Of a stretch of 64,000 bases of DNA, positions 44,740-52,614 are shown piece after piece. The translations under genes and the position numbers were made by a program. Source of the stretch: Chloroflexota bacterium (GTDB lineage Bacteria; Chloroflexota; Anaerolineae; JAAEKA01); assembly GCA_034717495.1 (NCBI GenBank), contig JAYELL010000095.1, positions 1 to 64,000 on the forward strand, in the 5' to 3' direction. Every line of letters begins with the position of its first letter. Position 1 is the stretch's first letter. The notes under the pieces were generated by a model, which worked only from the letters and a program-made list of their open reading frames with translations, ran no database searches and was not told where the DNA came from.

Positions 44740-45777
44740 ATGATATCAAGGATACGGGCATTGGCCACGCTTGGAGTGGATCGATCGCTCAAGCTGAACA
44801 GGGCCAAGGGTTTGGGCGCGGAAACGATCCGAGGATATTACACGACCCAGGTCCTGATCGCTCTGATCAACGTAGGCCTGATGGCGGAGCTAGGCTCGGG
44901 CAGGGGGGTTCAGGTGGTCACCTTCGCTAAGCGAGAAGGGCTGGACGAGGGCGTTCTGCAAAATCTGTTCGATTATCTCTATGAACTCAGATTTCTGGAC
45001 CAAAGCAAGGAAGGCTATGCGCTGACAGAAAAGGGTATGTTGGCCCACGAGATGTTGACCGGAGTCATCTTGTCGGTTTACGCCTACAAGGAAATCTTTT
45101 CCAATCTGGAAGCGCTCTTGCGAGGGGAGATGATCTATGGCGTCGACATAAACCGAAGATCGGAATTTGTCGCGGTTGGAAGTGGTCATTCCGCCGAACT
45201 TCTGGCGATCCCGATTTTAAGCAATTTGTTGCTCGAGAAAGGCTGGACCCGTATTCTGGATATGGCCTGCGGCGATGCCCGGTTCTTGAGCAGCGTGTGC
45301 ATGAGCAATCCGAATTTCCTTGGATTTGGAGTGGATATCGCGCCAGAGGCCATTGAGGCAGGCAATCGGGACTTGATGCGAGAGGGATTGAGTGATCGAG
45401 TACACCTGTCGGTTGGCGACATGTTTGCAATGGACACATCTTTTCAGGATATTCCGGAGATCGATGTGTGCACCTGCGTCTACGCATTGCATGAGTTCCT
45501 TGATGACGGAAATGGTCGCCTGGTCGAACTGCTTCAGGGGTATTTGAGGCGTTTCCCAGGGGTGCCGATGGTCGTGTGTGAAGTGATTCATCACTCTCCT
45601 GCAGAGCTACGGCGCAAACCTGGTGGTCTGATGGAAATTCAGCTGATGCATCATCTTTCCAACCAGCGCCTGGCAACGCGAGAAGAATGGCGCGAGATTT
45701 TTGGAAAGGTCGGCTTCAACTCGGTTTCCGAGATCTATTTGGATTATGCTCGCACCGCTGTGTTTACCGCAGTATAG
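44740..45777 (+). CDS. SAM-dependent methyltransferase with N-terminal winged-helix-like domain
   Basis: A 345-residue protein resembling O-methyltransferases of secondary metabolism. An N-terminal helical/winged-helix domain (about 20-120) is typical of dimerising small-molecule methyltransferases. The Rossmann domain has ILDMACGDARFL (SAM motif I), GVDIAPEAIEAG (motif II) and later VCEVIHHSP. ATG 44740 follows a GGAGG site 9 bases upstream; an earlier in-frame start at 44680 is less well placed. It probably methylates the acyl/polyketide or sugar part of the product. It lies between the two paralogous SDR genes. Confidence 0.88.
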   Translation: MISRIRALATLGVDRSLKLNRAKGLGAETIRGYYTTQVLIALINVGLMAELGSGRGVQVVTFAKREGLDEGVLQNLFDYLYELRFLDQSKEGYALTEKGMLAHEMLTGVILSVYAYKEIFSNLEALLRGEMIYGVDINRRSEFVAVGSGHSAELLAIPILSNLLLEKGWTRILDMACGDARFLSSVCMSNPNFLGFGVDIAPEAIEAGNRDLMREGLSDRVHLSVGDMFAMDTSFQDIPEIDVCTCVYALHEFLDDGNGRLVELLQGYLRRFPGVPMVVCEVIHHSPAELRRKPGGLMEIQLMHHLSNQRLATREEWREIFGKVGFNSVSEIYLDYARTAVFTAV

Positions 45778-45866
45778 AGGTCAGATGGTGATGTCAATCC
45801 AGTGGCCGATCAGTCGGCTGGCTAGCGCTGTCAATGGAAGGGTTGCGGGCTCAAGGAGATACGCCG

Positions 45867-46730
45867 GTGGCGAATAGCGTCCTGGTAACGGGTACATCAA
45901 CCGGGTTCGGGCAGGAGATTGCCTTGACTCTGGCTGAACGAGGATTCACAGTCTATGCAACGATGCGAAATCTGGCCCGGCGGGATGCTCTGGATGCCTC
46001 TGCCCAACAGCGCAACATCAAGTTGCGAGTGCTTCAACTTGATGTGACCGACTCTTCCAGCATCGAACGGGCCGTCGAAACCGTTGTCGAGGAAAGTGGC
46101 GGTATTTTCGGCGTGGTCAACAATGCCGGCATCATGCTGCGGGGTTACTTCGAGGACCTTAGCGACGCTGAGATTCGCGAGCTGTTTGACACGAACTTCT
46201 ACGGCACGCTGGCTGTAACGCGGGCGGTGTTGCCTCACATGCGCAAGGCCGGGACAGGCAGAATTGTGATTATCACGTCGGTTGCCGGAAAGATAGGCTC
46301 ACCCTCCGGCAGTGCTTACAGTGCGAGCCGCTTCGCTCAGGAGGGTTTTGGTGAGTCCCTTCGCCAGGAGGTGGAACCGTTAGGTATAACGGTCAGTCTT
46401 ATTGAGCCAGGCATTACCAAGACTGACAGCTGGACGGTGGACAAAGGGGCCGGCAAAAACACGAGCGATCCCGATAGCCCTTACTACGCCTGGTTCAAAA
46501 ACGCAGAAGCACTGTTTGACCGGCAAATGAACGACTCGTCGAACACGGTTCAGGATGTGGCTGCCGCCGTGTACAAAGCACTGAGCGATCCACAACCCCG
46601 GTGGCGCTACATGGTCGGGCGATGGGCGAGGCTTGTCGTAAATCTACGCCGGATCATACCGGAAGAGTTGTTTGCACAGGTCTATTTTGGCGAGGTGATG
46701 CGACGGGTCACCGGTGCGGACAATGAGTAA
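45867..46730 (+). CDS. Short-chain dehydrogenase/reductase 2, catalytic Lys replaced by Arg
   Basis: A 287-residue SDR paralogous to the 43810 gene. It has TGTSTGFG cofactor loop, DVTD, NNAG and Ser in ITSVAGKIG, but the active-site segment reads YSASR (Tyr151, Arg155) instead of YxxxK. The Lys normally lowers the Tyr pKa and binds the nicotinamide ribose. Arg there is rare and suggests altered or lost oxidoreduction. GTG 45867 is chosen because AAGGAG lies 8 bases before it and it matches the paralogue's start; ATG 45834 has no such site. Confidence 0.88.
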   Translation: MANSVLVTGTSTGFGQEIALTLAERGFTVYATMRNLARRDALDASAQQRNIKLRVLQLDVTDSSSIERAVETVVEESGGIFGVVNNAGIMLRGYFEDLSDAEIRELFDTNFYGTLAVTRAVLPHMRKAGTGRIVIITSVAGKIGSPSGSAYSASRFAQEGFGESLRQEVEPLGITVSLIEPGITKTDSWTVDKGAGKNTSDPDSPYYAWFKNAEALFDRQMNDSSNTVQDVAAAVYKALSDPQPRWRYMVGRWARLVVNLRRIIPEELFAQVYFGEVMRRVTGADNE

Positions 46731-46757
46731 CTCACGTCAAAGGATGGAGACACCTGC

Positions 46758-48908
46758 ATGATCGATCAAGCGAACGCCCGAATCAAATCACTGGCAAAGG
46801 ACGCCGAAGGCCAACTATCAAGTGGAGCTTCTCCTGCGCGCCGGCTAAGCTTCGCCAAGATGGGATCTCAGGGTTTTGGAGACCGTTATAATACGTGGGC
46901 CTGGTCGATGATCTGGTGGCGGGGATGCCTGTTCGTGGGCACCAATCGAGCAATATTATGTGCCGAGCGCGCTGCGACTGCCAACGGCTTGCCAATGCTA
47001 TCGAAGTTTCCCTTTGCCAAGTATCCCCCCGACGATCCAGATGCGGGATGTCCTCCTGATTCAACAGATCTGCCCCTGCGGGCTGAAATCTGGCGCTGGA
47101 CTCCTGAGATCGATCAATGGGACAGAGTCTACCAGGCACCGGAGGATGTGCCCATTCCCGGTCATCCGGGAAAGTTCGTTGGCCGGGATATCGGATATCG
47201 GGGGATGACGTCTTTTGTAGAGCCGGATGGCACGGAGGCTCTCTATGTTTCTGGCGTGACGGCTCAACTCATGTACGCAAATCTGGTGCCGCCCCGGTTG
47301 TTGCGGACCACGGATGGCAACACCTTTGAGGCGATTCCGCAACCTGAGGGCTACGTCCAGGGCGAGGTCGCGCCTGGAGAATTTCGGGGCATGTCCACCT
47401 TTCGCAATATCCTGTCTTTCGACGGGCGAATGTTTATCGTGGCCGGCGGTATCCATGGGGATGGCGTACTGTTGGAAGGAGACAATCCTGCTGCTGGCAC
47501 TGAATGTTTTCGACAGGTATCTCCTGTTGGCCACAGTGTTTTCGAAACTGTCGTTTTCAATGGTCACATTTACGCTGGCACACGAGATCCGATCAATGGC
47601 TATGCGGTTCTCAAGATGGATGCTGCCGGGTCGCCGCCTTACAAGTGGACAACTGTAGTTTCCAATGGTGCCTTTTTGCCCATCTACAGCCTGAGCGTCA
47701 TCAGCATGTTCGTGTTCAGGAACAGGCTCTACGTGGGTACCGACAGGCCAGGAGAGATCATTCGTATCAATCCCGACGATAGCTGGGAGCTGGTGGTTGG
47801 ATCGCCTCGGGAAACGCCGGACGGTTGGAAATATCCGATAAGTGGTCTTGATTTTGGTTTCTGCAACTGGCTAAATGGACATATCTGGCGAATGGAGGAA
47901 TACCAGGGCAAGCTGTACATCGGCACCATGAAGTTGAGCACCCATCTGCGCACCCTGCCGGATGCGGAGCCGGTGTTGAAACCCAACTACGGCTTTGATC
48001 TCTATGAGACTACTGACGGCCGGCAATTTGCGCCGTTGACCACCAGTGGATTCGGCGATAAGTTTTCTTTTGGTATCCGTTCATTTGCCAGCGGTCCGGC
48101 TGGCCTTTTTGTGGGCACGGCCAACAGTTGGTATGGTCTTCAGGTCTGGCGGGCGCAAGATTCAGGCAGAAACGGCACCGAAATGGTCGGCGAGGGATCA
48201 GATGGCCTGGAAATGCCAGCCCCTTATGGCCTTGAATTGGATAGCGTCGATGGAAGGGTGGTGCTTTCGTGGCAATCGACCGGGTCCATTGGCGGTTTCC
48301 GAATCTGGCGGGCAGAGGTGAACGACATTTGGCCTCTGGTGAAGAAGAGCCGGTTTCTGACGTTTGCCCGCTGGGCGATTCGTTCCGTTCGCAAAATAAA
48401 GCCTGAACTCTACTTTCCTCCCTTGCCGAAACAGATTTGGGTCCCCGATTTTTACGAGGAAATCGGAACTACGGACCAGCAGATATTCGTCGATAGAGCG
48501 GTGGAGGGGGACAGGCGCTATCTCTACTATGTGGTGGCGGAAAACGAGAAGAGCCAGCTATCTGCGCCATCCAACCTGGTGGCAGCGCCGCTAATGACGC
48601 CACCAGTAACCTTCGAGAATCTTTTTGGGTTTCTTGAAAACCGCACAAGCGCGCTTAGTTCAAGCGATGGCAGCAGCCTGGATGACAGTCGTCAACAGCT
48701 TGAAGCGGCCCAGGAAAGGCTTAGCTCTGGCGACACCGCGGGTGCCAGCGCAATCCTGGATCGACTGGCATTCCAGGGGGACGCGGATGCAAGGATTCTT
48801 TTGTCATCGCATTCACAGGATGAGCTACTCTTCCGATTAGGGCGTCTGAGACAACGGATTGATCTATTCGAGGCGGGTTATCTGCCCATGGAAGCCATCA
48901 TTCGGTGA
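46758..48908 (+). CDS. Large beta-rich protein of unknown family (no signal peptide)
   Basis: A 716-residue protein with no signal sequence. Residues about 30-480 are beta-rich with propeller-like repeats of the type LYVGTxxPGEIIRINPDDSW and GLFVGTANSWYGLQVWRA. A fibronectin-III-like section follows (about 500-610), and a helical C-terminus (LEAAQERLSSGDTAGASAIL). It begins with the shared motif QGFGDRYNTWAWSMIWWRGC. It is clearly paralogous to the next gene, which is secreted. I do not recognise an enzyme family. It could be a scaffold, a lectin-like binder or an immunity/quality protein for the product. ATG 46758 follows a GGAG site. Confidence 0.8.
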   Translation: MIDQANARIKSLAKDAEGQLSSGASPARRLSFAKMGSQGFGDRYNTWAWSMIWWRGCLFVGTNRAILCAERAATANGLPMLSKFPFAKYPPDDPDAGCPPDSTDLPLRAEIWRWTPEIDQWDRVYQAPEDVPIPGHPGKFVGRDIGYRGMTSFVEPDGTEALYVSGVTAQLMYANLVPPRLLRTTDGNTFEAIPQPEGYVQGEVAPGEFRGMSTFRNILSFDGRMFIVAGGIHGDGVLLEGDNPAAGTECFRQVSPVGHSVFETVVFNGHIYAGTRDPINGYAVLKMDAAGSPPYKWTTVVSNGAFLPIYSLSVISMFVFRNRLYVGTDRPGEIIRINPDDSWELVVGSPRETPDGWKYPISGLDFGFCNWLNGHIWRMEEYQGKLYIGTMKLSTHLRTLPDAEPVLKPNYGFDLYETTDGRQFAPLTTSGFGDKFSFGIRSFASGPAGLFVGTANSWYGLQVWRAQDSGRNGTEMVGEGSDGLEMPAPYGLELDSVDGRVVLSWQSTGSIGGFRIWRAEVNDIWPLVKKSRFLTFARWAIRSVRKIKPELYFPPLPKQIWVPDFYEEIGTTDQQIFVDRAVEGDRRYLYYVVAENEKSQLSAPSNLVAAPLMTPPVTFENLFGFLENRTSALSSSDGSSLDDSRQQLEAAQERLSSGDTAGASAILDRLAFQGDADARILLSSHSQDELLFRLGRLRQRIDLFEAGYLPMEAIIR

Positions 48909-48943
48909 AACGATGGAACCTGTTGAAGGAGAAAAAAAAAGAT

Positions 48944-51103
48944 ATGACGATCAAGTCAAGAAATTTCCCGAAATCGGCAATGATACTTGTCGTGTTGGGC
49001 ATTACTATTTTCGCCGTTGGGATGTTTGGCGCTACAGAAGTGGCAGCTTACCCCGACGAGGGCTTCGGTGACGATGCATGGAGCCAGATGAACGAACAGG
49101 GCTTCGGCGATCGCCAGAACAGTTGGGCCTGGGGCATGACTTGGTTCGACGGGCAGCTATATGTTGGGACTAATCGCGCCCATTTCTGTACCGATGTGGC
49201 TGCGATTCACAACGTATTTCCCAACTGGATAGATTATCCCCCATCCGATCCTGACATTGAGTGTACGCCTCTGCCGGAAGATCTGCCGTTACAGGCAGAA
49301 ATCTGGCGCTGGTCCCCCGACCTGACCTGGGAGCGCGTGTTCCAGTCTCCTAACGATGTGCCAATTCCGCAGCGCCCTGGTAGTTTCGTCGCTCGGGATG
49401 TGGGTTTCCGCGGGTTGAGCGTCTTCGAGGAGGCGGATGGGACAGAGGCGCTTTATGTCACGGGCGTCGCACCTTCCTATATCTGGCGGGATGTGCCAAC
49501 GGCCCGCATCCTGCGCTCCACCGATGGCGTTAATTTCGAACAGGTACCTGCCGATCCAGGAACCAATTTGGGTGATTATCCGTTTGCCAGCATGCGCAAC
49601 CCATTTTCCCACGAGGGGCGATACTACATTCAGGGAGGGGCCATCCAGGGCAGTGGTGTCCTGCTGGAGGCTGAAGACCCGGCCGGCGGCAACGACAACT
49701 TCCGCGTCGTGAGCGTACCGGGTCAGGTGGTCAGTTCAGCGACCGCCTTCAACGGGTATATCTATATGGGATTGCGCGACTCGGCTTTCGGATATTCTGT
49801 TGTGAAGGCCGAAGCGGGAGGGGATCTACCCTACGAGTGGACTACCATCGTTCCGGAGGGAGCGTTTTTGCCCACACAGACCAATGTCGAGACCTTGAGT
49901 ATGGAGGTCTTTGGTGGAAAGCTCTATATCGGAACCAATGGCTTGAGAATCGCCGCGTTGGGCCTGATGGGCCCTGCAGAGGTGATCCGCATCAACCCCG
50001 ACGATACCTGGGATGTGGTTGCCGGCAATCCTCGTCTGACCGACGAAGGCTGGAAGTATCCCATCAGCGGATTCGATGCTGGCTTCGGCAACTTCTTCAA
50101 TGGCCACATGTGGCGCCTGGAGGAATACGGTGACAATCTGTTTCTGGGCACCTTTGACAGCAGCACCACCTTTAAGGAGATTCCCAGCAATGAGGTAGTG
50201 CTGGCCGATCGCATGGGCTTTGATCTTTTCAGGACGCCCAACGGAATCGATTGGAGTCCGATCACGCTGACCGGTTTCGACGATCGCTTCAACTTCGGCG
50301 TTCGAAGTCTCCATGGCACTCCCAACGGGCTCTTCCTGGGCACAGCCAACTATTACTATGGACTGGAGATCTATCGCGCCTACGACGATCATGATTTTTT
50401 GTTCTTGCCGGTTATTTCCAACGGCGAAGCAGCCGCCGTGGCCCAAGAGCCTCGGCAACCGGTGGCCGACCCAACGCCTCTCGAGGCACCTGAGATGGTT
50501 CAGACAGAGGTCTTTTCGGACCATGTGGTGGTCACCTGGGAACCGGTGGAAGATGCTGTCAAGTATCATATCTCCCGAAACGAGATCATTCCGATCAGCC
50601 TGACCCTGTCCTCCGACGTCGGCATCGTGGTCGATGCCTCAAAATGGACGATCCCCGAATTAGTGGGGACCTCGACTGGAGTCACTTTCACTGACGACAG
50701 TGCAAGCTCGAATGAGCGCTACGTATACTTCGTGCGTGCGGTCGATGGGGATGGCGTGGGTTCGTTGCAGTCGTTAGCAGCCCCGGCACGCTCCCTGGCA
50801 TTGCCGGCCACCTTTGGCCACCTCGATGGGATGATCGCGGATGCCCAAGAGCGGGACTATCTTTCAGACGAGGGTATCATTCGATTCGACCAAACCCAGG
50901 TGTCGGCGGAAACACACTATGCGGCCGGTGAGTACCAGGATGCCGTCGACGAACTCCAGTCGCTCCGCGATGATTTGAGCCTGGATGAACAGGATCTGAT
51001 CATCTCCTGGAAGGCAATCGAGGTCGCTCACTTCCTGGGAAGACTTATCCTTCGAATTGATCTCGTGGACGCTGGCGTCCTGGATCCTTCTACACTGAAC
51101 TAA
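48944..51103 (+). CDS. Secreted paralogue of the preceding large beta-rich protein
   Basis: A 719-residue protein with a Sec signal (MTIKSRNFPKSAMILVVLG, hydrophobic core, cleavage near AAYPDEG). The body has the same N-terminal block (QGFGDRQNSWAWGMTWFDGQ), propeller-type repeats (GGKLYIGTNG, GLFLGTANYYYGLEIYRA), a fibronectin-III-like part (HVVVTWEPVEDAVKYHISRN) and a helical tail (AGEYQDAVDELQSL). ATG 48944 is preferred; the longer frame from GTG 48905 overlaps the previous stop. It probably acts outside the cell, for example binding or displaying the glycolipid. The following glycosyltransferase start overlaps its stop by one base. Confidence 0.82.
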   Translation: MTIKSRNFPKSAMILVVLGITIFAVGMFGATEVAAYPDEGFGDDAWSQMNEQGFGDRQNSWAWGMTWFDGQLYVGTNRAHFCTDVAAIHNVFPNWIDYPPSDPDIECTPLPEDLPLQAEIWRWSPDLTWERVFQSPNDVPIPQRPGSFVARDVGFRGLSVFEEADGTEALYVTGVAPSYIWRDVPTARILRSTDGVNFEQVPADPGTNLGDYPFASMRNPFSHEGRYYIQGGAIQGSGVLLEAEDPAGGNDNFRVVSVPGQVVSSATAFNGYIYMGLRDSAFGYSVVKAEAGGDLPYEWTTIVPEGAFLPTQTNVETLSMEVFGGKLYIGTNGLRIAALGLMGPAEVIRINPDDTWDVVAGNPRLTDEGWKYPISGFDAGFGNFFNGHMWRLEEYGDNLFLGTFDSSTTFKEIPSNEVVLADRMGFDLFRTPNGIDWSPITLTGFDDRFNFGVRSLHGTPNGLFLGTANYYYGLEIYRAYDDHDFLFLPVISNGEAAAVAQEPRQPVADPTPLEAPEMVQTEVFSDHVVVTWEPVEDAVKYHISRNEIIPISLTLSSDVGIVVDASKWTIPELVGTSTGVTFTDDSASSNERYVYFVRAVDGDGVGSLQSLAAPARSLALPATFGHLDGMIADAQERDYLSDEGIIRFDQTQVSAETHYAAGEYQDAVDELQSLRDDLSLDEQDLIISWKAIEVAHFLGRLILRIDLVDAGVLDPSTLN

Positions 51104-52389
51104 TGGCCAGATTTCTCTTGACGTTGTGGCCACTTGCAGGCCACTTGTATCCCAACCTGGCTATCGCCACTGCCCTGCGGGATCGTGGGCATGAAGTTGC
51201 CCTCTATACGGGCGCGCGGGCCGGTTCAACTGTGGAAGGGGAAGGCTTTCGCCATTTTCCCTTCCAACGAATCGACGAAGCCCGGGTCGAACAGCTGGTC
51301 TTATCGCCGCAAGGCATCCTTTCCCGACCGAAGGCGGGAGAACACAAAAAGATGTATCGGGAATGGGTCCTGGACACGATTCCTGATCAACTGGCCGACC
51401 TGGACGAGGTGATGAAGGAGTGGACGCCTGACGCCATCGTCTGTGATCCAACGATGTGGGCGCCCTTCCTGGTTCTCCATGAGGAGCGGCAGTTACCAGT
51501 CGCCATCTTTTCCCTGGTGGCTGCATGTTTGCTGTCGGGAAGGGAAGGCCCGGTGCTTGGCTATCCACAGCCCCGGCCCCGCAATGGCTTCGAGCGAGTG
51601 CGCTTTGAGGCGTTGAAGGTCTTCATAGACTTTTACCTGGGTGATGTTCGGCGCTCGGCAAACGAGCTAAGAGGAAGGCACGATCTGCCACCGATCAGGA
51701 TGTCGGTCACCGATTATGCCGGGCAGATGCCGTTGTATCTTGTGCCCAGTAGCCCCGAGTTTGACTACGAGCGGAGCGATCTGCCGCCTTCTGTGCACTA
51801 TGTCGGTCCCTGTCTGTGGAGTAAATCGGGCAGTACATCGGCTCCGCAGTGGCTGGCTACCCTGCCGGACGATCGGGCGGTATACATAACTGAAGGCACC
51901 GTCAACCTTGAGCCGAAGATCTTGAAGTCGGCGGCGATCGGCCTGGCCGACCTGCCTGTCCAGGTGATCATGACCACCGGAAGGCACCGCGACATAGAGA
52001 TGCTGGATTTGGGCCCCAGGCCGCTGGCATCGAACCTTCACGTGGAACAGTTCGTACCGATGGACGACCTGCTGCCTCGGGTGGATGTCGTCGTGACCAC
52101 AGGTGGCCCGAGCACCGTATTGGCTACCTTGCTTCAGGGGTTGCCCCTGGTGATTGTGCCCTCTGACTGGGATCATCCTGAAACCGCCTGGCGGGTTGCG
52201 GATGCCGGCGCTGGGATATGGCTGAAACCGGAGCAGTGCACGCCTGAACGGTTGCGGACAGCGGTGTTGCGTTTACTGGAAGAACCATCATTTCGGGAAA
52301 ACGCCCGCCGGCTGGGCCATACGTTGGAAACACGGGGCGGCCCGGTTCGTGTTGTCGAGTTACTTGAAGAGATGATCCAACAGCCTTAA
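51103..52389 (+). CDS. GT1-type glycosyltransferase (UGT/MGT-like)
   Basis: A 428-residue GT-B fold glycosyltransferase. The N-terminus (MARFLLTLWPLAGHLYPNLA) has the conserved GH of the acceptor domain. The donor domain carries VTTGGPSTVLATLLQGLPLVIVPSDWDHPETAWRV-type residues, the UGT/MGT signature with the DxxH position. Relatives glycosylate macrolides, carotenoids, sterols and lipids with UDP- or dTDP-sugars. Coupled to the upstream gene by a TAATG overlap. Similar to the N-terminal part of the following GT fusion, so these are probably duplicates. Confidence 0.93.
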   Translation: MARFLLTLWPLAGHLYPNLAIATALRDRGHEVALYTGARAGSTVEGEGFRHFPFQRIDEARVEQLVLSPQGILSRPKAGEHKKMYREWVLDTIPDQLADLDEVMKEWTPDAIVCDPTMWAPFLVLHEERQLPVAIFSLVAACLLSGREGPVLGYPQPRPRNGFERVRFEALKVFIDFYLGDVRRSANELRGRHDLPPIRMSVTDYAGQMPLYLVPSSPEFDYERSDLPPSVHYVGPCLWSKSGSTSAPQWLATLPDDRAVYITEGTVNLEPKILKSAAIGLADLPVQVIMTTGRHRDIEMLDLGPRPLASNLHVEQFVPMDDLLPRVDVVVTTGGPSTVLATLLQGLPLVIVPSDWDHPETAWRVADAGAGIWLKPEQCTPERLRTAVLRLLEEPSFRENARRLGHTLETRGGPVRVVELLEEMIQQP

Positions 52390-52394
52390 CCTGG

Positions 52395-52545
52395 ACAAGC
52401 CAGAGGAATGCTGATTTCGCAGACCTGAATGAACCGCAGACCTGTGCTGAGCGTAGCCGAAGTATGACGCTGATGAACGCAGATAATCGCAGATCAATCA
52501 AAAAAAAGATCAACGACCTCTGCGCCGAAGGTCTGTGGTACATTC
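52395..52545. repeat. Dispersed repeats in the gap between the glycosyltransferase genes
   Basis: The 225-base gap has GAGCGTAGCCGAAG (about 52438) and GATCAATCAAAAAAAAGATC, then CTCTGCGCCGAAGGTCTG (about 52488-52535). These are relatives of copies at 6712-6790 and 14395-14512. It is the longest gap in the tailoring part of the cluster; no promoter is clear. Confidence 0.6.
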
Positions 52546-52614
52546 TTGTTAGGTTTGTGGCTAATTATCTTGCCCAGTGTGCAGGAATCTGACTCGTAAG
52601 GCCCAAAAAAGAGA

